From the NCBI GenBank assembly GCA_040902535.1, contig JBBDXD010000025.1, forward strand, positions 1-64,000: DNA of 64,000 nt. The letters are read 5' to 3'. This document shows, one piece after another, positions 33,949 through 46,221 of this stretch. Every line of letters begins with the position of its first letter. The stretch's first letter is position 1. The stretch is from Dehalococcoidia bacterium (lineage in GTDB: Bacteria; Chloroflexota; Dehalococcoidia; DSTF01; JACRBR01). Under the pieces are notes generated by a model. The model saw only the letters and a list, made by a program, of their open reading frames with translations, made no database searches and had not been told where the DNA came from. The position numbers were made by a program, and so were the translations under genes.

Positions 33949-34824
33949 ATGAGCGTCCACGGCGAACGCGGACGCGCCTGGCTCGAAGCGCTGCCGGCGC
34001 TCCTCGACGACATCGCGCGCGAGTGGCGCATCGAGATCCGTGAGCCGTTCGCGCTGTCGTACAACTACGTCACGCGAGCGCGCACGCACGACGGGGCGGA
34101 CGTCGTGCTGAAGGTGGGCGTGCCATCGCAGGCGCTGGCGAACGAGATCGCCGCGCTGCGCCACTTCGATGGCCGCGGCGCCGTGCGGTTGATCGCCGCC
34201 GATGTCGCCCGCGGTGCCATGCTCCTGGAGCGCGTCATCCCCGGCGACACCCTCAAGGACGTCGATGATGACGAGTCCGCCACGGCGATCGCTGCCGACG
34301 TGATGCGCGCCATGTGGCGTCCGCCGCCGTCCCGGCACGACTTCCCGACGGTCGCCGAGTGGGGACAGGGCTTCACGCGGCTCCGCCAGCACTTCCGCGG
34401 CGGCACCGGGCCGCTGCCCGCGCGCCTCGTCGCGATGGCGGAACACACTTACGGCGATCTCGTCGCCTCCTCCGCGCCGCCCGTGCTGTTGCACGGCGAC
34501 CTCCACCACGAAAATATGTTGCACGCCGCGAACGGGCGTTGGCTCGCCATCGACCCGCAGGGCGTGGTCGGCGAGCCGGTGTATGACACCGGCGCGCTCC
34601 TGCGCAACCCGCACGAATGGCTCGCCGGCGCGGCCGATCCGGCGCGCCTTCTGTCACGCCGCGTGACGATCCTCGCCGAGCGCCTCGGCTTCGACCGGCA
34701 GCGCATCCTCGACTGGGCGATGGCCCAGGCTGTTTTGTCGGCGTGGTGGCACATCGAGGACCACGAGGCCGGCGGCATCGAATCCGCGATCGCCGTGGCG
34801 GAGGTCTTCGCGGACATGCGCTAA
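33949..34824 (+). CDS. APH(6)-type kinase (streptomycin 6-kinase family)
   Basis: 291 residues from ATG 33949. The APH fold has ADVVLKVGVPSQALANEIAA (ATP-binding Lys and helix Glu), the catalytic loop LLHGDLHHENML near 180 and AIDPQGVVGEPVYDTGALLR, which is characteristic of APH(6) aminoglycoside/hydroxyurea kinases. The core is complete, so it is likely active. The substrate may be streptomycin-like or a natural metabolite, and chromosomal members need not give resistance. It is a stand-alone gene upstream of the recA region. Confidence 0.82.
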   Translation: MSVHGERGRAWLEALPALLDDIAREWRIEIREPFALSYNYVTRARTHDGADVVLKVGVPSQALANEIAALRHFDGRGAVRLIAADVARGAMLLERVIPGDTLKDVDDDESATAIAADVMRAMWRPPPSRHDFPTVAEWGQGFTRLRQHFRGGTGPLPARLVAMAEHTYGDLVASSAPPVLLHGDLHHENMLHAANGRWLAIDPQGVVGEPVYDTGALLRNPHEWLAGAADPARLLSRRVTILAERLGFDRQRILDWAMAQAVLSAWWHIEDHEAGGIESAIAVAEVFADMR

Positions 34825-35098
34825 CCGCGGTGTCGCGTCACGCGCTTCGTCGCGCGGCGACGAGTCGGCGCGTCGCCGCCGAAATTCTTCACGTTGCTGC
34901 AAGCTTCGGCCGTCAACCTACCGACGCCGCCGGACGTTTTATGTACTGCGCGGCGAGCGGGTCCTGGCTCTGACCTCCCCCATCCCTGGCCGGACCTGCT
35001 CGTTGCACTTCTTCCCGCCCGCCCCACGTCGCCATTCCCACCTCGATCAGAGGTAAAATCATTCGATGACACGCTGCGCCCGATCAGAACAAATGGTC

Positions 35099-35127
35099 TT
35101 GACACCGCACGGCCGCCGCCCTAAGAT
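35099..35127 (+). promoter_or_regulatory. recA promoter
   Basis: TTGACA at 35099-35104, a 17-nt spacer and TAAGAT at 35122-35127. This is the best sigma-70-type promoter in the window and lies 64 bp before recA. The rest of the 367-bp stretch upstream (34825-35191) has no gene. A GAACAAATGGTC half-palindrome lies at 35087-35098, directly upstream of the -35. Confidence 0.8.
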
Positions 35128-35138
35128 TGCGCGGTCGA

Positions 35139-35154
35139 TAGATCGTTTGTTCTA
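35139..35154. promoter_or_regulatory. SOS-box-like palindrome at recA start site
   Basis: TAGATCGTTTGTTCTA is a 16-bp palindrome with one mismatched pair, close to the GAAC-N4-GTTC LexA box of Gram-positive type. It lies about +5 to +20 relative to the expected start, where a repressor would block transcription. lexA itself is not in the window. Confidence 0.55.
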
Positions 35155-35191
35155 GCCCGTCGGGCTATGCGCTGTGGGCAGGAGGCACGCC

Positions 35192-36301
35192 ATGGCAAGG
35201 AATGAAAAGACGCCGGCATACTCTGGGAACGATCCCGTGAAGAAGGACCAGGCGCTCAAAGACGCACTCGCCGATATCGAAAAGCGCTACGGCCACGGCG
35301 CCATCATGAAACTCGGCGATGCGCGCGACTTCAAGGTCGAGGTCGTCTCCACGGGCTCGCTCGCACTTGATATGGCGCTCGGCGTCGGCGGGCTGCCCCG
35401 CGGGCGCATCACCGAGATCTACGGCCCGGAAGGCGCTGGCAAGTCGACGCTCGCGTACCACGTCGTCGGATCCGCGCAGAGGACCGGCGGCATCGCCGCC
35501 TATATCGATGTCGAGCACGCGCTCGACAAGGACCACGCCGAATCGTGCGGCATCAACGTCGCCGAACTGCTGATCTCGCAGCCCGACACCGGCGAACAGG
35601 CGCTCGAGATCTGCGATGCGCTCGTCCGCAGCAACGCCGTCGATGTCATCGTTGTCGATAGCGTCGCGGCGCTTGTGCCCAGAGCGGAGATCGAAGGCGA
35701 CATGGGCGACTCGCTTCCCGGCCTGCAAGCGCGCCTCATGTCGCAGGCGCTCCGCAAGCTCACCGCCGTCATCTCCAAGTCCCGCGCGACGGTCATCTTC
35801 ATCAACCAGTTGCGCGAGAAGATCGGCGTCGTCTTCGGCAACCCGGAGACCACGCCCGGCGGTCGCGCACTCAAGTTTTACAGCTCCGTGCGCATCGAAC
35901 TGCGGCGCGCCGAATCACTCAAGCAGGGCACCGACATCATCGGCAACCGCGTACGCGCCAAGGTCGTGAAGAACAAGGTGGCGGCGCCGTTCCGCACTGC
36001 CGAGTTCGACATTCTCTTCAGCGGCAAGCACCGTGGCATCAGCCGCGAAGGCGACATCGTCGACCTCGGCGTCGATGCGAATGTCGTCAAGAAGATGGGC
36101 GCGTTCTTCAGCTACGGCGAACTCCGTCTCGGCCAGGGGCGCGAAGCGGCGAAGGAATACCTGCGGCAGAACCCCGACCTCGCGCGCGAGATCGAAGAGC
36201 TGATCGTCTCGATGACGCCGGGCGCCGTCGCGGCGGCCAGCGCGAATGGCCATGCTGCCGCCGCGATCGTCGAGCCGGACGAACCGCCGGTACAGGCATA
36301 G
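35192..36301 (+). CDS. recA: RecA recombinase
   Basis: 369 residues from ATG 35192, with GGAGG 8 nt upstream. Walker [10 protein letters not shown] lies at 78-86, Walker [16 protein letters not shown] near 155, [11 protein letters not shown] (Q-loop and L2 region) near 208, and the RecA C-terminal domain at 270-330 with an acidic/Ala-rich tail. It catalyses strand exchange and activates SOS. A deoxyribosyltransferase-like gene follows and then recX, its regulator. The start was chosen for the ribosome-binding site and conserved length. Confidence 0.98.
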   Translation: MARNEKTPAYSGNDPVKKDQALKDALADIEKRYGHGAIMKLGDARDFKVEVVSTGSLALDMALGVGGLPRGRITEIYGPEGAGKSTLAYHVVGSAQRTGGIAAYIDVEHALDKDHAESCGINVAELLISQPDTGEQALEICDALVRSNAVDVIVVDSVAALVPRAEIEGDMGDSLPGLQARLMSQALRKLTAVISKSRATVIFINQLREKIGVVFGNPETTPGGRALKFYSSVRIELRRAESLKQGTDIIGNRVRAKVVKNKVAAPFRTAEFDILFSGKHRGISREGDIVDLGVDANVVKKMGAFFSYGELRLGQGREAAKEYLRQNPDLAREIEELIVSMTPGAVAAASANGHAAAAIVEPDEPPVQA

Positions 36302-36328
36302 CGTCGCGCTCGCAACGCCGGTCGATTG

Positions 36329-36766
36329 ATGATGGCCTACGACTACTTCGTTGCGTCGCGATACCGGAACAAGCAAGCGGTGCTCGACCTCGTGAGCCGG
36401 ATTCGCGCGCGCGGCAAGTCCGCCTACTGCTTCTTCGAATCCGACGAAGCACAGTTCGGAGTTGTTACGCCTGATGAAGATCCGGAAGCGATTATGCAGA
36501 AGTTCGAGTCGCTGATCGGCTGGCGCGACGATCCGAAGGTCATAGCGATCTTCGAAGCAGACATGAAGGCGCTCAGGGATTCCGCCGCCATCATCCTCCT
36601 GCTGCCCGCAGGCAAGTCCGCGCACATCGAGGCGGGCGTTGGCTACGGACTCGGCAAGAAACTGATCCTGATCGGCGAGCAGCATGAGACCGAGAGCCTC
36701 TACCTGATCTTCAGCGAGGCGTACGCGTCCGTCGAGGAGTTCGTGGCCTCCATGAGCGACAATTGA
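36329..36766 (+). CDS. nucleoside 2-deoxyribosyltransferase-like protein
   Basis: About 145 residues. The Rossmann-like NDT/TIR-like fold has DYFVASRYRNKQAVLDLVSR at the start, ALRDSAAIILLLPAGKSAHI and EAGVGYGLGKKLILIGE, the last two being the conserved core with the Glu expected at the nucleophile position. Family members cleave N-glycosidic bonds of deoxynucleotides or NAD-like molecules. It lies between recA and recX. Its stop overlaps the recX start (TGATG), so it is translated with recX. A role in nucleotide-pool or damage response is inference from this location. Confidence 0.7.
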   Translation: MMAYDYFVASRYRNKQAVLDLVSRIRARGKSAYCFFESDEAQFGVVTPDEDPEAIMQKFESLIGWRDDPKVIAIFEADMKALRDSAAIILLLPAGKSAHIEAGVGYGLGKKLILIGEQHETESLYLIFSEAYASVEEFVASMSDN

Positions 36767-37425
36767 TGCTCGTCACCGCAGTCGTACGCAAACCGCGCCG
36801 AGCCGGCCGCGTCGACGTGTACGTCGATGGCGAAGTCGCGTTCGACGTGCAGCGCGATACCGCGCGCACCAGCGAACTGCGTCCCGGACGCAGCATCGAA
36901 CCGGCAGAGATCGAGGCGATCATCGCCGCCGACCGCAAACGCCAGGCGCTCGAGGCCGCGGTCGCACTACTCGCGCGCCGTCCGCGCAGCGAGCGTGAGG
37001 TGCGCAGCCGGCTCGCGCAACGTAAGTTCCCAGCGCCCATCATCGAAGAAACGATGGCGCGTCTCGATGCACTCAAACTCATCGACGACGCCGCGTTCGC
37101 GCGTTACTGGGCCGAAACTAGAGATCGCACGAGTCCGCGTGGCCGGCGGCTCGTCACGCAGGAATTGCGCAGCCGCGGCGTCGATGCCGGCATGGCCTCC
37201 GAAGCGACCGCCGAACTATCCGATGCCGATGCCGCGTACCGCGTGGCTTCTCGGCGGGCGCGCTCGCTGGCGGCCGCCGACTACCAGACCTTCCGCAACC
37301 GGCTCGGCTCCCTGCTGCAGCGCCGCGGCTTCGGCTGGGACGTCGCCGGCGCCACGGTCGAACGCTGCTGGCAGGAACTCGGACGCGCGGCCGCGGAGGA
37401 TGATCTCGTATCTGGCATCGAGTAG
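36766..37425 (+). CDS. recX: RecX regulatory protein
   Basis: 219 residues from ATG 36766. Three RecX helical repeats are visible: ALEAAVALLARRPRSEREVR and SRLAQRKFPAPIIEETMARL; LIDDAAFARYWAETRDRTSP and RGRRLVTQELRSRGVD; AAYRVASRRARSLAAADYQT. The N-terminal 60 residues form a small beta region. RecX caps and destabilises RecA filaments. Its place two genes after recA supports the call. Confidence 0.92.
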   Translation: MLVTAVVRKPRRAGRVDVYVDGEVAFDVQRDTARTSELRPGRSIEPAEIEAIIAADRKRQALEAAVALLARRPRSEREVRSRLAQRKFPAPIIEETMARLDALKLIDDAAFARYWAETRDRTSPRGRRLVTQELRSRGVDAGMASEATAELSDADAAYRVASRRARSLAAADYQTFRNRLGSLLQRRGFGWDVAGATVERCWQELGRAAAEDDLVSGIE

Positions 37426-37434
37426 GCTGATCCG

Positions 37435-40528
<3,094 letters not shown>

Positions 40529-42256
40529 TCAGGCGGCAGGCTCTTCGCGCGTCGGGTCGAGGTCCTCGTCGTGGCCGTCGTGCATGCGGTGACCGGTGTT
40601 GTCACGCAGGTCGGGGCGCGATGCCATCAGGCGCTCGAACGAGTCGACGACATGCGGATCAAACTGCGATCCGCAGTTGGCGCGCACTTCCGTCATCGCT
40701 TCTTCGTGCGACATCGCCGCGCGGTACGGACGGTCAGAGGTCATCGCATCGTACGCGTCGACGATCGAAAAGATGCGCGCTTCGAGCGGGATGTTCTCTC
40801 CGGCGAGGCCGAACGGGTAGCCCATGCCGTCGTAGCGCTCGTGGTGGTACAGCAGAATCGGCAGCGCCTTCTCCAGGAATCCGACCTTCGACACCATCAC
40901 GCCGGCCAGCAGCGGATGCTTGCGCATCGCTTCCCATTCCATGGGCGTGAGCTTCTTCGGCTGCTTGAGCACCGCGTCGGGCACGCCGATCTTGCCGACG
41001 TCGTGCAGCAGCGCGCCACGCTCGATATCGACGAGCCCGCTCTCCGTGACGCCCATGAACTTCGCCAGTTGCACGGTGAGCTTGGCGACGCGCTCGCAGT
41101 GGCCCTCCGTGTCATTGTCCTTCGCATCGAGCGCCGCCATCAGCACCTTGAGCGTGGTGTCGTAGCTGTTCTCCAGTTCGTTCGCGTCGGAGCGCACGCG
41201 CGCGAAGAGTTGCGCCTGTTCGACCGCCGCGACCGCCTGGCTCGCCAGATCCTCCACGAGACGCACCTCGGCCGGCGTATAGTTGTGCGCGCCGGCAGCG
41301 CGCAGCACGGCGACGGCTCCGACCACCCGGTCGCGCATCGCCAGCGGCACGCAGAGCAACGGCGACGAGCCGTCGATCTCCGGCGTCTGCCCCAGCAGTT
41401 GCGTATAGGTGCCCGCTGACTGTGTGGTCACGACCGTCTGGTTCGTCGCGATGCAGCGTCGTATGAACCACTCGTCGAGCGCGCGCTGGTGCAATGTCAG
41501 GTCGCCCGTCGTGCGGTCGTACGTCGTCTTGAGCAGCAGGTCATTCGTGTCTTCATCGAGCAACGCCACCAGCCCGAAGCGGCCATGTGCCAACCCCGTC
41601 GCATCGGCCGCGAGCTTCGTCAGCACATCGTGCAAGTCGAGCGAGGAGCGAAGTTGCTCGCCGGTCTCGAAAAGATACTTGAGACGCAGGTGTGATTGCA
41701 CGTGCGTCAAGATGCCCCACCAGAACGCGAACTGCAGCAGCACCCACGCGCCCGCCGTGAAGAGCACGCTGATCACGATGATCTCCCGCTGCGCATGCGT
41801 GATGGCGGCGTCGACCGCACCGGCGTCGTGGCCGACCTCGACGACGAACGCTCCCGTCCGCGTCGATGTCACGAACAGTCCCTCGCCGGCCGCCTGTTCG
41901 CGTCGCCAGGCAAGACCGCTCTGCGTGAACAGGGCGGGGCTCTCCGGCGCACCACCCCTCGCGAAAACCTCGGTCCCGTCGGCGGAAACGATGCGTACGT
42001 AGCGCGTGCTGCCCGAAAGCAGCGGCTCGACGGCAGCGGCCGTCAGATCGGCGTCGAAGTCCTCCGCTCGCTGCGGCAGCGTCACCGCGATCGGTTCAGC
42101 GACGAGTTCATGCGTTTCGCGAGCGACGATCTGCTCGTGCCACCCGGCCGCAAGCTGCGTCGCGATGTACGCGGCCGTGACGAGCGCAAGCGCGCACACA
42201 GCAAAACTGACGCCGGCGAAGCGCACGTAGGGTCGCGAACCTGAATAGCCGCCCAT
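40529..42256 (-). CDS. membrane GAF / HD-GYP c-di-GMP phosphodiesterase
   Basis: 575 residues. TM1 (VSFAVCALALVTAAYIATQL) lies at about 16-35, an extracytoplasmic sensor at 36-150, and TM2 (IVISVLFTAGAWVLLQFAFW) near 155-175. A GAF domain spans about 205-350 (SLDLHDVLTKLAADATGLAH). The HD-GYP domain spans about 375-550, with GHCERVAKL, LLHDVGKIGVPD, HPLLAG, YHHERYDGMGYP and VDAYDAMTSDRPYR. All HD and GYP residues are present, so it should degrade c-di-GMP. Its stop abuts the ligA stop. Confidence 0.92.
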   Translation of the reverse strand: MGGYSGSRPYVRFAGVSFAVCALALVTAAYIATQLAAGWHEQIVARETHELVAEPIAVTLPQRAEDFDADLTAAAVEPLLSGSTRYVRIVSADGTEVFARGGAPESPALFTQSGLAWRREQAAGEGLFVTSTRTGAFVVEVGHDAGAVDAAITHAQREIIVISVLFTAGAWVLLQFAFWWGILTHVQSHLRLKYLFETGEQLRSSLDLHDVLTKLAADATGLAHGRFGLVALLDEDTNDLLLKTTYDRTTGDLTLHQRALDEWFIRRCIATNQTVVTTQSAGTYTQLLGQTPEIDGSSPLLCVPLAMRDRVVGAVAVLRAAGAHNYTPAEVRLVEDLASQAVAAVEQAQLFARVRSDANELENSYDTTLKVLMAALDAKDNDTEGHCERVAKLTVQLAKFMGVTESGLVDIERGALLHDVGKIGVPDAVLKQPKKLTPMEWEAMRKHPLLAGVMVSKVGFLEKALPILLYHHERYDGMGYPFGLAGENIPLEARIFSIVDAYDAMTSDRPYRAAMSHEEAMTEVRANCGSQFDPHVVDSFERLMASRPDLRDNTGHRMHDGHDEDLDPTREEPAA

Positions 42257-42371
42257 ATCACCTCATGAGGGGTTCCGACTGGTGAATCATCGGCGTTCAG
42301 CTTCGCTCGCTACAGCCTTTATCGCCGTCTCCGCGCGTCAACGATCGACGAGCGTAGATTCAACGCGATGC

Positions 42372-42377
42372 TATAGT
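42372..42377 (+). promoter_or_regulatory. -10 box of larE, leaderless type
   Basis: TATAGT lies 7 nt before ATG 42385, so the message would begin at the start codon. No clear -35 is seen. This spacing decides the start of larE over ATG 42379 and GTG 42376. Confidence 0.5.
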
Positions 42378-42384
42378 GATGGCC

Positions 42385-43221
42385 ATGGAAACCAAGCTCC
42401 AGGCTCTCCACCGCATCGTGGGTGAGATGAATTCGGCGCTCGTGGCCTTCTCGGCCGGCGTGGATAGCACGTTCGTCGCCGCCGCCGCTGCCGACGTCCT
42501 GGGCGAGCGCGCCCTCGCGGTCACCGGCGTCTCCCCGTCGATTCCTGCATCGGAGGTCGAAGAGGCGAAGGCGCTCGCCAGCCAGATCGGCATCCGGCAT
42601 GTGCTGCTCGATACGTCCGAGATGGACAGCCCCGGATACGTCGAAAATAGCCCCCAGCGGTGCTACTTCTGCAAAACCGAGCTCTATTCGCTGCTCGAAG
42701 ACATGGCGCGGCGCGACGGCTACGCCTACGTCCTGGATGGCTGCAACCTCGACGACCTCGGCGACCACCGCCCGGGACGCGTCGCAGCGGCCGAGCACTG
42801 CGTGCGTAGTCCGCTTATCGAAGCGCAGCTCTCGAAATCCGAGATCCGCGAGCTATCGAAGGACCGCGGGCTGCCGACGTGGGACAAGCCCGCCATGGCC
42901 TGTCTGTCGTCACGCATCCCATACGGTACGCCGGTGACGGTGCAAGCGCTCGACCGCATCGGCGCGTCGGAGGCGTTCCTCCGCGGCCTCGGCATACGAC
43001 AGTTGCGCGTCCGCCATCACGACGACGTCGCACGCATCGAGGTCGATGCGGACGCGCTCGCGATCGTGGTGGAGCATCGCGAACGCATCGTGCGGCGCCT
43101 CAAGAACTTGGGCTACAAGTACGTGACGCTTGATCTCGCCGGCTTCCGCTCGGGCTCGATGAACGAAGGTCTGGCGAACGCGACGCAGAGTTCGACGATC
43201 GAACTCATCTCCCTCAGCTAG
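42385..43221 (+). CDS. larE: LarE-like ATP-dependent sulfur transferase
   Basis: 278 residues. The PP-loop motif FSAGVDST lies near 22-29. Cysteines 93 and 96 lie in QRCYFCK and Cys173 in MACLSSRIPYG. LarE supplies sulfur to the nickel-pincer cofactor of lactate racemase. Forms with these three cysteines bind an Fe-S cluster and use it as a sulfur carrier instead of sacrificing a cysteine. No larA, larB or larC lies in the window, so the partner genes are elsewhere or the enzyme serves another thiolation. The 3' end overlaps proS by 8 bp, convergent. Confidence 0.88.
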   Translation: METKLQALHRIVGEMNSALVAFSAGVDSTFVAAAAADVLGERALAVTGVSPSIPASEVEEAKALASQIGIRHVLLDTSEMDSPGYVENSPQRCYFCKTELYSLLEDMARRDGYAYVLDGCNLDDLGDHRPGRVAAAEHCVRSPLIEAQLSKSEIRELSKDRGLPTWDKPAMACLSSRIPYGTPVTVQALDRIGASEAFLRGLGIRQLRVRHHDDVARIEVDADALAIVVEHRERIVRRLKNLGYKYVTLDLAGFRSGSMNEGLANATQSSTIELISLS

Positions 43222-44929
43222 CGTCGGCGCTCTTCCGCGCGAACTTGCGGACGGCTTCCGCCGCGCCGGCGAGCGGCACGATTGTGCCGTCCTTCTCGGT
43301 GCGCAGTTTTATCTCGGCGCCGCCGTTCTCGATGCTCCGCGGGCTGACCGTCACGCGCACGGGCATGCCGAGCAGGTCAGCGTCGTTGAACTTGACGCCG
43401 GCCGAGCCCTCTTCGCGGTCGTCATACAGCACCTCGCACCCGGCATCTTGTAGCTGCTGGTACACCTGCTCGACACTTTCGCGCACGCCGGGCTTGTCGT
43501 AGCCCAGCCCGACGAGATGCACGTCGAACGGCGCCAGTTCGGGCGGCCAGATGATCCCCCGTTCGTCGTGGTTCGCCTCGATCGCGCCCGCGAACACGCG
43601 TCCCACACCGATGCCGTAGCAGCCCATAACCGGATGCTGCAGGTTGCCCTCTTCGTCGGCGTACGTCGCTTCGAGCTTTTCCGTGTACACCGTGCCGAGC
43701 TTGAAAACGTGGCCCATCTCCATACCGCGCTTCGCCTCGAGCTGCCCGCCGCAACGCGGACATGCATCACCTTCGCGCGCGAGTGAGATATCGGTGACGA
43801 TGTCGGCCTGCCAATCACGGCCATGATTCACGTTGCGAAGATGCACGTCAGGCTTGTTAGCCCCCGCGACGAGGTTCCGCGAGTCGAGCACCGTATCATC
43901 CGCGACGATCGTGATGTCCTTCAGTCCCACCGGCGAAGCCGACCCCGCGACCAACCCGTGTTTGCGCACGCCATCATCGTCCAGCAGCGTCAGCTCGACG
44001 GCCTTGAGCGCGTTACGAAGTTTCGCCTCGTTAACCTCGAGGTCGCCGCGGATCGCCACGAATGCGGGCTTGCCGTCGGCCTCGTAGAACACCGCCTTGA
44101 GCGTGCGATAATGCGGCACCTTCAAAAAGTGCACCAGGTCGTCGATGGTCCTCTGTCCGGGCGTCGCGACCTCTTCCATGGGCTGCGGGTCTTCCGGAGG
44201 CAATGCGTGCTTCTTGTGGTCCGCCTTCTCGTCCGTCGCCGCGTAGTTGCAGCGAGGACATATCAGCACCGTCGACTCGCCGACGTCCGTGATGAAGATG
44301 AACTCTTCGCTGTCGCGCCCGCCGATCGCTCCCGAGTCGGCAAGCATCGGCAGCGTGGGCACGCCGCACCGCTCGAAGATCCGGACATACGCGTCGCGCG
44401 CGGCGTTGTAGCTGTCGTCAAGCGCTTCCCACGTCGCGTCGAAGCTGTACGCGTCTTTCATCGTGAATTCGCGCACGCGCATCAGGCCGCCGCGCGGGCG
44501 CGCCTCGTCGCGAAATTTCGTCTGGATCTGGTAGACCATGAGCGGCATGTCGCGATAGCTCTGCACCTGCCGCTTGAACAGGTCTACGACGACTTCCTCG
44601 TGCGTCGGACCGAGCACGAACTGGCGTTCTTTGCGGTCCTGCACATGGATCAGCACGTCCGACATGGTTTTGGCGCGGCCTGATTGCTCCCAAAGCTCGG
44701 CCGGCTGGATCGCCGGCAGCATCACTTCCTGTCCGCCGGCGCGATCCATCTCCTCGCGGATGATCTGCTCGATCTTGCGGAGCACCTTCCAGCCGACAGG
44801 CAGATAGCTGTAGATGCCCGCCGCGAGTTGCTGCGCCAGTCCCGCGCGAAGCATCAACTGGTGGTTCGGCGTATCCGCATCGGCTGGCGCGTTTCGCAGC
44901 GTCTTCGCAAAGAGCTTTGACATTCGCAT
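43214..44929 (-). CDS. proS: prolyl-tRNA synthetase
   Basis: 571 residues, bacterial type. Class II motif 1 is near GWKVLRKIEQIIREEMDRAG, motif 2 near QIQTKFRDEARPRGGLMRVR and motif 3 near CYGIGVGRVFAGAIEANHDE. The INS editing-like domain lies between about 225 and 380 (HYRTLKAVFYEADGKPAFVA). The C-terminal anticodon-binding domain follows. A zinc-like CPRC-x-YAATDEK and CPRCGGQ pair is visible. It charges tRNA-Pro; a tRNA-Pro(CGG) gene lies at 52345. Confidence 0.97.
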   Translation of the reverse strand: MRMSKLFAKTLRNAPADADTPNHQLMLRAGLAQQLAAGIYSYLPVGWKVLRKIEQIIREEMDRAGGQEVMLPAIQPAELWEQSGRAKTMSDVLIHVQDRKERQFVLGPTHEEVVVDLFKRQVQSYRDMPLMVYQIQTKFRDEARPRGGLMRVREFTMKDAYSFDATWEALDDSYNAARDAYVRIFERCGVPTLPMLADSGAIGGRDSEEFIFITDVGESTVLICPRCNYAATDEKADHKKHALPPEDPQPMEEVATPGQRTIDDLVHFLKVPHYRTLKAVFYEADGKPAFVAIRGDLEVNEAKLRNALKAVELTLLDDDGVRKHGLVAGSASPVGLKDITIVADDTVLDSRNLVAGANKPDVHLRNVNHGRDWQADIVTDISLAREGDACPRCGGQLEAKRGMEMGHVFKLGTVYTEKLEATYADEEGNLQHPVMGCYGIGVGRVFAGAIEANHDERGIIWPPELAPFDVHLVGLGYDKPGVRESVEQVYQQLQDAGCEVLYDDREEGSAGVKFNDADLLGMPVRVTVSPRSIENGGAEIKLRTEKDGTIVPLAGAAEAVRKFARKSADAS

Positions 44930-45037
44930 GGTGGCCGTAGCTTAGCGAATGCGCCGCCCGAGCAGTACGACGGCGGTTGATCGCTCGCGCCCCTTCCGGC
45001 ACGATGGGGCTCCTCCGGCACGACGAAGGAGCCGCTC

Positions 45038-45394
45038 GTGACGAAGACGCTCGAACTCCTGAGATTCGCGCCCGACGACCGCGTGCGAATCATCCACGCC
45101 GACGACCGCGGATTCTCGCACGCGTCGAACGTCGCCGCGTTCGAGGCGATGGAGCGCGGCAGCCTGACCTGCGCATCGATGCTTGTCCCGGCGCCCTGGT
45201 TCATGGAGACCGCCAATCTCGCCCGGCAACATCCGGCAGCCATGGCGCCGAACGACTGCGCGCACCGCGCGAAGGAGTACGAGATCTTCCGCACGCCTGA
45301 TATGCGCACCTACTGCGAGAGCATCGGCGTCAGGCCCATCGGCTATCGCGAGATCCGCGATCGGTTACGCGCATCGCTCGGCGCGGCGGTGTGA
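45038..45394 (+). pseudogene. internally deleted YdjC/ChbG-like deacetylase
   Basis: 118 residues, GTG start. The first 60 residues fit the N-terminus of YdjC-family carbohydrate deacetylases (VRIIHADDRGFSHASNVAAF with the metal-binding DD, then GSLTCASMLVPAPWFMETAN). The last 45 fit the C-terminus (HRAKEYEIFRTPDMRTYCES, then GYREIRDRLR). The normal middle of about 170 residues, including the other metal ligands, is missing, yet the frame is intact. It is probably inactive. An in-frame deletion is the simplest explanation. The next SDR start overlaps its stop (TGATG). Confidence 0.65.
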
Positions 45395-46200
45395 TGCAAC
45401 TCGAAGGCGCCGTCGTCATCGTCACCGGCGCCAGCGCTGGCATCGGCCGCGAGACGGCGCTCGCCTTCGCGCGGCGCGGTTCGCACCTCTCACTCGCCGC
45501 GCGACGGGAAGATCGGCTGCACGACCTCTCCCGCCGCATCGATCGCATCGGCGTCCAAACGCTCGTCGTACCGACCGACGTCGGCCGGGCCGCCGACGTC
45601 GAGCGCATGGTGCGCGCGACGGTCGAGCGCTTCGGACGCATCGACGTGCTGGTGAACAACGCCGGCTTCGGCTTCAGCGGCACGATTGAGGAGACCACCG
45701 AGGCGGACATGCGCGAGTTGATGGACGTGAACTACATGGGCGCGTTCAACGCCACGCGCGCCGTGCTGCCGCACATGCGACGCCAGCGGCAGGGTCACAT
45801 CGTCAACGTCGCTTCGGTGGTGGGGAAGCTCGCTTTCCCGTTCCACGGCGCCTATTCCGCGACGAAGTTCGCGATGATCGGCATGACGGAGTCGCTGCGC
45901 GGCGAACTCGACGGCTCGGGCGTCACGGCGACCGTCGTGCTCCCCGGCAGCACCCGCACGGAGTTCTTCGACGTCCAGCGCACGAACGACGGTCACGTTT
46001 CCGCGCCGACGGGCCCGCAGCAGAACGCTGAGCACGTTGCGCGCGCCATCGTGCGCTCCGTCGACCATCCTGTCCCCGAAGTCAACGTCTTCCCCGGATA
46101 CCGCATTGCCTACGGGCTCAACGCGTTCTTCCCGTCACTGCGTGACTTCGCCGGCCGTCAGTTCTACCGTCGCAGCAAGGGCAAGCCACGACGCCCATAG
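45394..46200 (+). CDS. short-chain dehydrogenase/reductase
   Basis: 268 residues. TGASAGIG lies at 11-18, NNAGFGFSG near 88, the catalytic Ser in NVASVVGKLAFPFHGAYSAT and the YSATKFA motif near 152. A longer C-terminal tail ends RRSKGKPRRP. It resembles the DltE/YqjQ-like SDR group. It is coupled to the shortened YdjC gene. The substrate is unknown. Confidence 0.9.
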   Translation: MQLEGAVVIVTGASAGIGRETALAFARRGSHLSLAARREDRLHDLSRRIDRIGVQTLVVPTDVGRAADVERMVRATVERFGRIDVLVNNAGFGFSGTIEETTEADMRELMDVNYMGAFNATRAVLPHMRRQRQGHIVNVASVVGKLAFPFHGAYSATKFAMIGMTESLRGELDGSGVTATVVLPGSTRTEFFDVQRTNDGHVSAPTGPQQNAEHVARAIVRSVDHPVPEVNVFPGYRIAYGLNAFFPSLRDFAGRQFYRRSKGKPRRP

Positions 46201-46221
46201 AACTGTGATGGCTATCGGCTG

